A stretch of 64,000 nt of DNA from an uncultured Granulosicoccaceae bacterium (GTDB lineage Bacteria; Pseudomonadota; Gammaproteobacteria; Granulosicoccales; Granulosicoccaceae): assembly GCA_937981955.1 (NCBI GenBank), contig CALJNA010000029.1, positions 1 to 64,000 of the forward strand. Reading direction: 5' to 3'. Under the pieces are notes generated by a model that searched no databases, was not told where the DNA came from, and saw nothing but the letters and a program-made list of their open reading frames with translations. Positions 9,544 to 18,493 of this stretch are shown piece by piece. Position 1 is the first letter of the stretch. Every line of letters begins with the position of its first letter. The translations under genes were made by a program, and so were the position numbers.

Positions 9544-10734
9544 TCAACTTAACAGCCTCTTTGCGAGCAGCGGTGGTTGTGTTTTCACTATTCTATGTCT
9601 TGGCAGTTCATCTCGCATAAGTGCCAGATCATGCTTCAATCCAAAAATAAATGGATACCATTCACAGGATAACTGGCTTTTCCATTTCCAGAGACAAGTT
9701 TCGATAGCTTGCTCAATCTGTTCGGTCGGTTCGATGTAGTCTATGTCCTTATCATCGCCTGACACTGCTCTGTCTCCGAAGAATGGTTGGGTGAAGTATG
9801 GCGCAATAGCGTGAAAGTCTTCTGGTACACCATGCCTTTCCAGCGCAGCTTTCCATGCTGATTCTTTGTCCTCACTGGTGTGTGTTGACGATGCAATATC
9901 CAATAGAAGGCGATCGGTATACGGCAGTCCAGTTGGGTTGATTAGATACTCATCAATGTGTTCTCTGCCTGTCCAGGGCCCTAAAAATAATCGCCTTGGG
10001 CAATAGTCGTTGGCGTAGAAGTTGTCCCACAGAATGTGCCGATGTTTCGGTTCTGTGTTCGGAGTGTCTTTGAGCACGGTTGAACCTTGGTGGCATTCGC
10101 TCAGGTTTTTCGGTTCTACCTTGCTTGTGACAATTGCGTTTCCACACGATAAGACAGAATGTTGCGGATGCAACGCACTGATAAAGTGAGCGAGATAGTT
10201 TGTTCTGTCCTCTATCTCAGTTGAATAAACGCGCGGAACAGTCCAGATTTCATGCCCTAGCTTGTCAGCTAAACGATTAACAACTTGAGCATGAGCTGTG
10301 CCTTCACTTATATTGTTTTGCTCTGCCAGATCACGCTCGTCGATGTCATCCCACAGAACCACAATGTGCACCGCACCATCACTAAGCAGATCGCGTGCTT
10401 TTGTGTACAGATATTCAAAGTCTTCCGTCTGGTTTTTCCGATCGAATCGAAAATTTAATCCAGGTGCAATGCCGGCAGCGACCGAAACGTTTGCTGTTTT
10501 CGCATGATCACAAAACTGCGAGAATGAATTTCGCCAGTCCAGGTTGTAAGGTTCTCTCCAGTGCAACCGATGCAGAGGATCTTCTTTTGGTGCGTAGCAA
10601 TAGGTATTCAGGTGTAGCGATGAAATAAATTTCAACAGACCGTCGCGTTCACTCCATGACAGTAACTTTCCGTAGTAGCCTTCCATGTAGCCTTGTATGG
10701 GGGTGATCGTTTTTTGATCGGATTGACTGTTCAC
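9544..10734 (-). CDS. GH84-type beta-N-acetylglucosaminidase (hyaluronidase/OGA-like)
   Basis: GYMEGYYGKLLSW N-terminal motif and a conserved double-Asp catalytic motif in 'VVLWDDIDE'. Confidence 0.85.
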   Translation of the reverse strand: MNSQSDQKTITPIQGYMEGYYGKLLSWSERDGLLKFISSLHLNTYCYAPKEDPLHRLHWREPYNLDWRNSFSQFCDHAKTANVSVAAGIAPGLNFRFDRKNQTEDFEYLYTKARDLLSDGAVHIVVLWDDIDERDLAEQNNISEGTAHAQVVNRLADKLGHEIWTVPRVYSTEIEDRTNYLAHFISALHPQHSVLSCGNAIVTSKVEPKNLSECHQGSTVLKDTPNTEPKHRHILWDNFYANDYCPRRLFLGPWTGREHIDEYLINPTGLPYTDRLLLDIASSTHTSEDKESAWKAALERHGVPEDFHAIAPYFTQPFFGDRAVSGDDKDIDYIEPTEQIEQAIETCLWKWKSQLSCEWYPFIFGLKHDLALMRDELPRHRIVKTQPPLLAKRLLS

Positions 10735-10849
10735 GGTTTCTTGTTGTGGACCCGGATATTAGCAAGTTGTGTGCGGCGAATCATTTGCAGTACCAGAGGT
10801 TTTGTCATTCAGACACCTAGTATATACTTGCCAAAAAAGGACCGTTGCA

Positions 10850-12292
10850 ATGAATCAGAGTAAACCGTCTTTAGCTGTGTATGCCGATCGGCGTATGCTG
10901 AGAATTTTGTTGCTCGGCATTATCAGTGGTTTTCCATGGATAATTATTGGGACTGCTCTGACGCTATGGCTCAAGGAAGATGGTTTGAGTCGCAGCACAA
11001 TCGGTTTTGCCGGACTGATATTCGGCGTTTATGCGATTAATTTCTGGTGGGCGCCTCTGGTCGACCGAATTCGCATTCCCTATCTTACTGATGCAATCGG
11101 GCATAGAAAATCCTGGATTTTCACGCTTCAGGCCATCATGTTGTTCTGTCTGGTTATCTGGACTCAGCTCGATCCGACTAAAAATCTCTGGATGGTTATT
11201 GCTATCGGTTTAGTCATTGCAATCTGCTCCGCTACGCAAGACATCACCATAGACGCGCTGCGGATTGAACAAATACCTGTTGAAGACAAAGCATCTATCG
11301 CAGCTGGGGCAGCCATTGCGGTCGTTGGCTGGTGGACTGGGTACAAGCTTGGTGGTGCCATCATGCTTTTTGTGGCCGACAAACTGGAAGCGCTTGGTTA
11401 TGTCGACTACTGGCCGATCACCTTCATGGTGCTGGCATTGTTAATCATTATTATTAACTGGCTTCTCATGCTTATACCTGAAGTGTCTGATGCAATCAGA
11501 CGCGAGGAGCAGCGAGTTGCTCAGCAAAAAGTCGCGCAAGCTATGGGAGTTCAATCAGAAGCAGTTGAATCAGCTACTGACGGTAGACAAGGCTCTGGAA
11601 AATTCAGCATTGTTCAAATTCTTGCGTGGTTTAGCAGTACCTACATTGGTCCGCTACTGAGTTTTTTCAAAAAAAACGGGTGGCAAATAGGTCTGGCAAT
11701 ACTGGCATTTGTTTTTTTATTCAAAATTGGCGAAGCGTTCATGGGAAAGATGTCGCTGGTTTTTTACAAAGAGCTGGGTTTTTCCAAATCTGATATTGCT
11801 ATCTATTCCAAGTCACTTGGGTGGGTCACAACAGTTGTATTTACACTACTTGGCGGTTGGTTTGCTTTTCGTGCTGGTGTTGTTAAAGCCTTGTTTATTG
11901 CCGGTATTGCCATGGCTTGTACAAACCTGATGTTTTCCTGGCTCGCATGGGCGGGGCCGTCAAAGGGTCTATTTGCACTGGCAGTCGTCGTGGATGATAT
12001 TGCAGCAGCGTTTGCAACCGTTGCGTTTGTTACGTTTATTTCGTTATTGGTTGATCGAACCTACACTGCAACGCAATACGCACTACTGGCATCCATAGCT
12101 ACATTCGGGCGAACCACAATGGCTGCTTTTTCAGGTCAAATGGTCGATTCGCTAGACGGAGATTGGGGGTTATTTTTTATCATAACCACATTAATGGTCA
12201 TACCTTCTTTAATTGTGCTTTGGTTCATCCGAAACAAACTGAACTTGTCTGGTACCACGAGTGTTATCGGTAAAAGTCGCAGTCAAAGTTAA
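10850..12292 (+). CDS. ampG: AmpG-like MFS muropeptide permease
   Basis: MFS topology with the AmpG-type start 'MLRILLLGIISGFPWIIIGTALTLWLKEDGLSRSTIG'. Confidence 0.85.
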   Translation: MNQSKPSLAVYADRRMLRILLLGIISGFPWIIIGTALTLWLKEDGLSRSTIGFAGLIFGVYAINFWWAPLVDRIRIPYLTDAIGHRKSWIFTLQAIMLFCLVIWTQLDPTKNLWMVIAIGLVIAICSATQDITIDALRIEQIPVEDKASIAAGAAIAVVGWWTGYKLGGAIMLFVADKLEALGYVDYWPITFMVLALLIIIINWLLMLIPEVSDAIRREEQRVAQQKVAQAMGVQSEAVESATDGRQGSGKFSIVQILAWFSSTYIGPLLSFFKKNGWQIGLAILAFVFLFKIGEAFMGKMSLVFYKELGFSKSDIAIYSKSLGWVTTVVFTLLGGWFAFRAGVVKALFIAGIAMACTNLMFSWLAWAGPSKGLFALAVVVDDIAAAFATVAFVTFISLLVDRTYTATQYALLASIATFGRTTMAAFSGQMVDSLDGDWGLFFIITTLMVIPSLIVLWFIRNKLNLSGTTSVIGKSRSQS

Positions 12293-12320
12293 ATATCAAA
12301 GATAACAAACATCAATACCA

Positions 12321-12737
12321 TTAGACGGGCGGGTTTCCTTTACGGGATGCCCACCATTGCTTCGCGTCGAAATTCGGGCAGGTTTTATCTGTATATTCAA
12401 AGTCTCGGTGCCCTACCACTTCGGCATCAGGGTACAGCCTGGTCCAATTGTCCAGCACATTCTCCAGCGCTTGAAATTGAGCGCTTGTAAATTCGGATCT
12501 GCCAATCAGGCAAACACCGAGTGATTCCTCGTTGTGTCCATAAACATGCGCACCAATCCAGTAGTCGGGTCGCCCGTGTTCTACCAGGCCATCACGATTG
12601 ATAACACGATGATAACCAACGCCGTGCCAGCCAAAGCCGAGATGCATTGTGTGAATTTCGCGTGCTGTGAGTGCTTGATCGTCGGGTGTGTCAGAGCAGT
12701 GTACGACCAGAAAGCGAATGTTTTCAGCTTCAAGCAT
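12321..12737 (-). CDS. AmpD-like N-acetylmuramoyl-L-alanine amidase (Amidase_2)
   Basis: VVHCSDTP, GFGWHGVGYHRVINRDG and GHRDF motifs. No signal peptide. Confidence 0.85.
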   Translation of the reverse strand: MLEAENIRFLVVHCSDTPDDQALTAREIHTMHLGFGWHGVGYHRVINRDGLVEHGRPDYWIGAHVYGHNEESLGVCLIGRSEFTSAQFQALENVLDNWTRLYPDAEVVGHRDFEYTDKTCPNFDAKQWWASRKGNPPV

Positions 12738-12873
12738 GTTGTATATTCCAGATTGATATGCAAAGAATACCCTTTTTCGGGTGTGGCATTACCGTAGTTG
12801 AATCAAAGCAAGCATTTTTCCTCAGAAGTGACGTTGATAAGCATCCAGTTGCATATGCTAGTCTCTTGAATCA

Positions 12874-13647
12874 ATGCATTGGGTAGTCATAGTTATTGTG
12901 AGTACAGCCAGAATTTGCCGATCGGCGACCATGATGAAGTTGGAGCCGAATCATCAGTGTGAAGCAAGCAGTGAATTACTGTTCGGAGAATCCATAACGA
13001 TACTGGAGCAAGGTGTGCAGTGGTGCAAAGTCCGATCAAATCGGGATGGCTATGAAGGCCATATTGAAACAGCGTCTATTGCGCTTAATGCCTCCAGCGC
13101 CACACACAGGGTTTGCGTTAAGGCGACCCTGATATTTTCACGACCTGATATCAAGTCTCCTGTGATTCGCCGAGTACTGTTTGGCAGTGAATTGTCATTG
13201 GGAGCGTTAGATACCACCGATGATTTTCAAGAGGAACGCAATGGTGGCTATGTTTGGTCGGCACATTGCCTTGCCAATTGTGCATCGATTGATTCATCGC
13301 CAGTGCAGATTGCGCAACACATGTATTTACACGCTCCATACCTGTGGGCAGGTCGAAGCACGGATGGTTGCGACTGCTCTGGAATGATTCAGATGGTGGC
13401 ACGGGCTTGTGGCATCGAATTACCCCGTGATAGTAGCGACCAAGAGCGGTATTTAAGTTCTGACGTAGATTACGATCAACGTAGTGCAGAAGACGTTGTA
13501 TTCTGGCCTGGTCATGTAGGGCTTCTAAAAGCCGCGGACACATTAATTCATGCTACCGCTCATTCGATGCAATGTTGTGTTGAACCGCTGGAACAGGTTA
13601 TTCATCGAGCCGGAGCGCCTAGCTCGGTAAAGCGGTTAGTGCGATAG
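12874..13647 (+). CDS. SH3b-NlpC/P60 peptidase (YkfC-like gamma-D-Glu endopeptidase)
   Basis: DGCDCSGMIQ catalytic Cys motif and FWPGHVGLL catalytic His motif after SH3b-like segments. Exact start uncertain. Confidence 0.8.
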   Translation: MHWVVIVIVSTARICRSATMMKLEPNHQCEASSELLFGESITILEQGVQWCKVRSNRDGYEGHIETASIALNASSATHRVCVKATLIFSRPDIKSPVIRRVLFGSELSLGALDTTDDFQEERNGGYVWSAHCLANCASIDSSPVQIAQHMYLHAPYLWAGRSTDGCDCSGMIQMVARACGIELPRDSSDQERYLSSDVDYDQRSAEDVVFWPGHVGLLKAADTLIHATAHSMQCCVEPLEQVIHRAGAPSSVKRLVR

Positions 13648-13751
13648 CGTTTGAAACAAAGTTTTTTTGACTAATTCACAATGTAACCCGTGTGGGTGAA
13701 TGGTTAGCTGCCGATATTATGAATAATATCTGAACAGGCGGAATTGGTCTA

Positions 13752-14405
13752 ATGGCAACACACGAAACTTCGACCTTGTACATGACTCAAGGCTCAGGCA
13801 ACAGTTTTAAACCAGCGTTAGTGGCATCTCAACTGGGTCTGAATTTAAATGTTCGCTTTCTAAATGTGTTAGCTGGTGAATCCCGAACTCCAGAGTTCTT
13901 GTCAATCAATCCACAAGGCCAGTTGCCGTATCTTGTACTCAATAACGATCTCAGTATTGGTGAGTCTAATGCAATTGCATGGTATCTGGCTGAAGGCACA
14001 ACGTTAATGCCTGACACTGCTCTGGCACGTGCACAAGCCGTTCAGTGGATGAACTATGAACAAACCAAACTGGAAGCGAATATTTCTCCGGTCAGGTTTT
14101 TTACCTATATTGTGCCTGAGTTGCAAAGCGAACACGAAGATATGATCCCTGTATGGAGAGAACGTGGCAATCAGGGTTTAGGTCTATTGAATAACTATTT
14201 AGGGTCGAATGATTTCATTACAGATTACGGTTACAGCGTTGCCGATATCGCGGTATACGGTTACACACACCTGGCGGAAGAGGGTGGCTTTGATTTCAAC
14301 GAGTATCAAAACATAGTTAAGTGGATGGATCGCGTTCAGAATCAGCAGGGTTATAAAACCATAGCTGAATTGTTGACTGGTGAAAATATTCAGGCTGCTG
14401 CCTAG
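13752..14405 (+). CDS. Glutathione S-transferase family protein
   Basis: GST N-terminal fold with 'LSINPQGQLPYLVLNNDLSIGESNAIAWYLAE'. Confidence 0.9.
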   Translation: MATHETSTLYMTQGSGNSFKPALVASQLGLNLNVRFLNVLAGESRTPEFLSINPQGQLPYLVLNNDLSIGESNAIAWYLAEGTTLMPDTALARAQAVQWMNYEQTKLEANISPVRFFTYIVPELQSEHEDMIPVWRERGNQGLGLLNNYLGSNDFITDYGYSVADIAVYGYTHLAEEGGFDFNEYQNIVKWMDRVQNQQGYKTIAELLTGENIQAAA

Positions 14406-14447
14406 CTGCAGGTTTCGCCATTTCAATAGTAATTCTGGCTAGCAGCG

Positions 14448-16484
14448 ATGGGTTCAATCACCTCTGCTAAATCACTCGAGCAAGATCGAGCCTCACTTAG
14501 TCAGTCGCTTGATATTGTCGAGAATATCAGATACCCGTTGTGGGTATTTGATCTTGATAATGCCTGCGTACTTTGGTGTAACAAGTCGTCACTGGCAGTA
14601 TGGGGAGCTGACAGCAAGGATGAACTGCTGGGCCGCGATATGAGTGCCAACATGTCTCTGTCTGTGGCCAAACGGCTGGCACAGTATAAAGTTGATTTCA
14701 CGAACAACGAGAATATTCAATTCAAAGAAATCTGGACGCTACATCCCAATGACGAGCCGACCACATTCGATATGGTTTTCAGCTGTTTTAAGCTGGACAC
14801 CGGTCGTGTCTGCATGTTTTGTGAAGTTACGAACCAATCCGATCGTGATCCGGAATCGTTGCGCAGTGCAGAAGCTTTGCTGCATACCTCGGTAAATATA
14901 TCTTTATATGCCGCGTCAGGTGAACCACTTTATAGAAATCCCGCGGCACGCAGTAACGTACACGCCGCGAGTGCTACGCTGGAGCAGCATTTCAGTGATC
15001 AGAAAATCGTAAATCAGCTACGAAATGCTGTGAAGGATGAGGTGAGCGCAGTAACGGAAGTGAATACAGTTAATGGGCCGCGGTGGAATGACATTACTGC
15101 GCGTCGTTGCCTTGATGCTGTTACCGGAGATGCAGCCTGGCTAATAAGTGAAGTTGATGTATCACGGTTAAAGGCTACAGAAGAGCAGGCTCAATTTCTG
15201 GCTGAGCACGATACTTTAACCAGGCTACCTAACCGCAACTATGTCTCAATCTATTTTCAGACGCGGATTGACCGGCATTTATCATTGGGTAATTCAGGAG
15301 AGCTCATTTTTATCGATCTTGATAATTTTAAAGACGTAAATGACAGTCTTGGTCATGACGCCGGTGATCAGCTTTTGATTGAAGTCAGTGAGCGGCTAAT
15401 GCAGATGTTTTCTAATGGAAACTCTGTCGCGAGACTCGGGGGTGATGAGTTCCTCATACTTTTGACATCCGATCACGATCAAACAGATATTGAGAAAACG
15501 GTATCGCAGCTTATTCATGTCATTTCAAAGCCAATGGTGATTCAAGAGAGAGAGGTTCAGGTGACGCCTTCGGTTGGAGTTGCGTTGTTTCCAGCCGACG
15601 GAGTCAATATTAGAGAGCTGATGAGACACGCCGACTTGGCGATGTATCATGCAAAAGATATTGGAAAAAATAACTTCTCATACTTTTCGAAAGATCTAAG
15701 TGATGCGGTTGAATCAAGAATGAGTCTTGAAGCCGAGCTACGGTCAGCATTGAGAAACGACGAATTTGTGGCTTACTTTCAGCCACGAGTCGATGTGGGT
15801 AGCAATTTGATTGTTGGTGCCGAGGCACTCGCTCGATGGCATCATCCAAAGCGTGGAATGATTGCGCCAAATGTATTCATTCCAGTATGCGAAGAGTCTG
15901 GTTTAATCACTGAATTGGGTAAGGTCATTTTCAAACAATCAGTCATTGCTCAACGAAATTGGTCGGAACAGGGCCATGATATACGAATGTCTGTCAATCT
16001 TTCTCCACTGCAATTTGCTGAAGACGAGTTGGTTGATGAGCTAATACGCATAGTAGAGTCAAATGGTGGAAATGCGCATCGGATAGAACTTGAAATAACC
16101 GAGTCAGTGTTGCTGGGTAATGATCAGTATACGATTGATAAACTGCATGATCTGGTAGCTTATGGTTTTCAAATATCAATTGATGACTTTGGTACAGGTT
16201 ATTCCAATCTTGCCTATTTGCATCGTTATCCAATAAAGTGTTTAAAGATTGATCGATCATTTATTCAATCAATGGATACGGCAAAGCCGATCATTGAATT
16301 GATTATTTCAATGGCAAAACTGTTCGGTCTTTATGTGGTTGCTGAAGGTGTTGAAGAGGAGCAGCAGTTGGCATTGTTGCGTACCTATCAATGCCATGAG
16401 TATCAGGGTTTTCTTTTTGAAAAACCGATAGAGCTTGAGCTATTTACAAATATTCTCTGTAACCAGCCGAAAAAAGCAGCATGA
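14448..16484 (+). CDS. GGDEF-EAL domain protein with N-terminal PAS-like sensor
   Basis: RLGGDEFLIL and AEALARWHHP motifs. Confidence 0.93.
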   Translation: MGSITSAKSLEQDRASLSQSLDIVENIRYPLWVFDLDNACVLWCNKSSLAVWGADSKDELLGRDMSANMSLSVAKRLAQYKVDFTNNENIQFKEIWTLHPNDEPTTFDMVFSCFKLDTGRVCMFCEVTNQSDRDPESLRSAEALLHTSVNISLYAASGEPLYRNPAARSNVHAASATLEQHFSDQKIVNQLRNAVKDEVSAVTEVNTVNGPRWNDITARRCLDAVTGDAAWLISEVDVSRLKATEEQAQFLAEHDTLTRLPNRNYVSIYFQTRIDRHLSLGNSGELIFIDLDNFKDVNDSLGHDAGDQLLIEVSERLMQMFSNGNSVARLGGDEFLILLTSDHDQTDIEKTVSQLIHVISKPMVIQEREVQVTPSVGVALFPADGVNIRELMRHADLAMYHAKDIGKNNFSYFSKDLSDAVESRMSLEAELRSALRNDEFVAYFQPRVDVGSNLIVGAEALARWHHPKRGMIAPNVFIPVCEESGLITELGKVIFKQSVIAQRNWSEQGHDIRMSVNLSPLQFAEDELVDELIRIVESNGGNAHRIELEITESVLLGNDQYTIDKLHDLVAYGFQISIDDFGTGYSNLAYLHRYPIKCLKIDRSFIQSMDTAKPIIELIISMAKLFGLYVVAEGVEEEQQLALLRTYQCHEYQGFLFEKPIELELFTNILCNQPKKAA

Positions 16485-16634
16485 GTCTGTATTGACTGCG
16501 AAGTCGTACACACTATTTTTCTACCCCGTCCGAATACCGGTTATCGCTATGCCAAAGTATAGGTACGATAACAAGCTATCTCTCTTTACAAGCGCAAATA
16601 CTATCTAGTAACGTGAGCGCTCGATAAGCACTGT

Positions 16635-17288
16635 ATGCGAAGAGAGACTATGGATCACGTTCGATTATCCAATCGGTACCAAGTTAGAAAAGATATGAGT
16701 AAGGAAGCCTGCAAGTCGCCAGCGATTAAGACCATCGTGTTAGGTGCGGTTGTGTTGATGTTAAGTGCATGCAGTTCTGGCGGAGGTGGAACACCTGCAA
16801 CACCTGTAACCAATAACGAAACCGAAATTGCTGATACAAATTCGGGCGCCAATACAGACACAAATTTGAATACCGGTGCGGCTAGCAATAATCAGTCTGC
16901 TCTTGCAGGTACCTGGGGTTACTGTGGTTCCGGCTTTTTACTCGGGTATCAATTCACTGCCGATCGCTGGAAAGATGTAAGAGGGCTTTTCACTTCACCA
17001 GATTGCACTGGGCCTTATGAGCCAGATTCAGGTCTGCACGAATTTGAATTTGAAGGTACTTATGAAATTGTGGGGACCGGAACTTCAGATTCTGGTTTGC
17101 CTGTCATGCTAATCAACATGACCAGCGATGCACTTGAGGGTGTGCCTGTATTCGAGTCGGCTCAGGTAACTCGATACAGTATCGTTTACACCGGAACCGC
17201 AGGCCAGCTGATTTTTGGTGAATTTACACGAAATGAGTCAGCCAGACCAACTGAACTGGACTTTGATCTGCCTTACTCTCGCCGATAA
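16635..17288 (+). CDS. Hypothetical lipoprotein
   Basis: N-terminal hydrophobic segment with lipobox LSAC followed by Ser/Gly/Thr-rich linker. Start may be an internal ATG. Confidence 0.7.
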   Translation: MRRETMDHVRLSNRYQVRKDMSKEACKSPAIKTIVLGAVVLMLSACSSGGGGTPATPVTNNETEIADTNSGANTDTNLNTGAASNNQSALAGTWGYCGSGFLLGYQFTADRWKDVRGLFTSPDCTGPYEPDSGLHEFEFEGTYEIVGTGTSDSGLPVMLINMTSDALEGVPVFESAQVTRYSIVYTGTAGQLIFGEFTRNESARPTELDFDLPYSRR

Positions 17289-17310
17289 TTGTTTTTCGAA
17301 AAAATCCGCG

Positions 17311-17333
17311 CCGGACCACGCTGTGTGGTCCGG
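17311..17333. terminator. Bidirectional intrinsic terminator hairpin
   Basis: CCGGACCAC-gctgt-GTGGTCCGG, 9-bp stem between convergent genes. A T-rich tract follows on +, and GCGCGGATTTTTT follows on -. Confidence 0.8.
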
Positions 17334-17366
17334 TCTGCTTTTGCTCCTTTACATCCAAGTGTTAGA

Positions 17367-18152
17367 CTAAAAGTGATAGTGCACAACAAATCCTGTAAAC
17401 AATTGCTTATCAGTGCCTCGTTGCGTAATGGGGCTGTCTGCAGCATCGCCTTGCAGTGTGTTGTAAGCAAACGTACCGGTTACTGACCAACGCGAGTCGA
17501 TTTCGCGTAAAGCATACAACGCCACTTGGGTAAACTCTACGCCTCCGGATGCTGTGTATTCGCTCAATCCCGAAGCAGCGGCACCCTCGTTATCGACCCC
17601 GTAAAACGCATTTGTGTAGTTGTCATCAGCAAAATTGAATCCAACAGACGGAACCAGTCTGAAATTATCGGTCAGTTGCATAACCAGCCCGATAGATCCA
17701 AAAACCTGCGTACCACCATGACCGTCACCGACATCTGTCACAGCGTTTAATCGTCCTATGACGATGGCATCACTTTGAAGGCCTAGTCTGTCGAGTCTGA
17801 ATCCAGAGTTGAAGAACCAGCCGAGTTCGGCCGTTGCCGGGACTTCATCAAGATTTGCAACAACATTGTCGCTGATGGACTTGCTATCTCGACCAAAGTT
17901 TGCGCGGAGAACCGGACCGGTATCGACATTGCTGCCTTTGACGATATCGAGTTGCACACCAACCTGATTGTTTTTAAACGTGCCTATTCGCGTATTGATC
18001 TCGAACGCGGCATTGGGCGAGACTTGATAATCATTGCTGCCAGGGTATTCAGTGGCTCTGCCGATGCCAATACCTACGCTGTTTGCTAACGTCTGCGCTG
18101 ATAGTAGTGATAATGAAGCTAATAGCATGGCTCGTTGTATATTCAATATCAT
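17367..18152 (-). CDS. MipA/OmpV-like outer membrane protein
   Basis: Signal peptide, beta-barrel-like alternating pattern, C-terminal aromatic (VVHYHF), 'SVGIGIGRATEYPGSNDYQVSPNAAFE'. Confidence 0.7.
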   Translation of the reverse strand: MILNIQRAMLLASLSLLSAQTLANSVGIGIGRATEYPGSNDYQVSPNAAFEINTRIGTFKNNQVGVQLDIVKGSNVDTGPVLRANFGRDSKSISDNVVANLDEVPATAELGWFFNSGFRLDRLGLQSDAIVIGRLNAVTDVGDGHGGTQVFGSIGLVMQLTDNFRLVPSVGFNFADDNYTNAFYGVDNEGAAASGLSEYTASGGVEFTQVALYALREIDSRWSVTGTFAYNTLQGDAADSPITQRGTDKQLFTGFVVHYHF

Positions 18153-18493
18153 TTGATATTCTCTCTATCCGAGCAGGCCTTACCATTTTCGGACTGTGTG
18201 AAATTGTGAAGCAGGCATTACAATGGTTACCCGATTGAAATTAAGACTAGTGTTCGTTCCACTTAGTTCAATCTTGATTCATAAATTCCAGGGTATTTTG
18301 TTTGAATCTGCACACAAATGTTGTTGGGTATACCGGCAGGCATCTCCCAATAACGCTATTACCTGATTAGGGTGCCTATGGTTGATTGACCTTTGCCTGC
18401 ACCGATAGTATTGCTTGGCGGAATTTTGTCGGAACAATAACCTGTGTCAGGCGCAACGATTTTGGTTTGCATTGACTGCCGCGGAGAGAGGAT

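Noticed and set aside
9544-10734. Calling the GH84 protein a secreted hyaluronidase virulence factor
   Set aside because: No signal peptide, and it is embedded in muropeptide-recycling genes.
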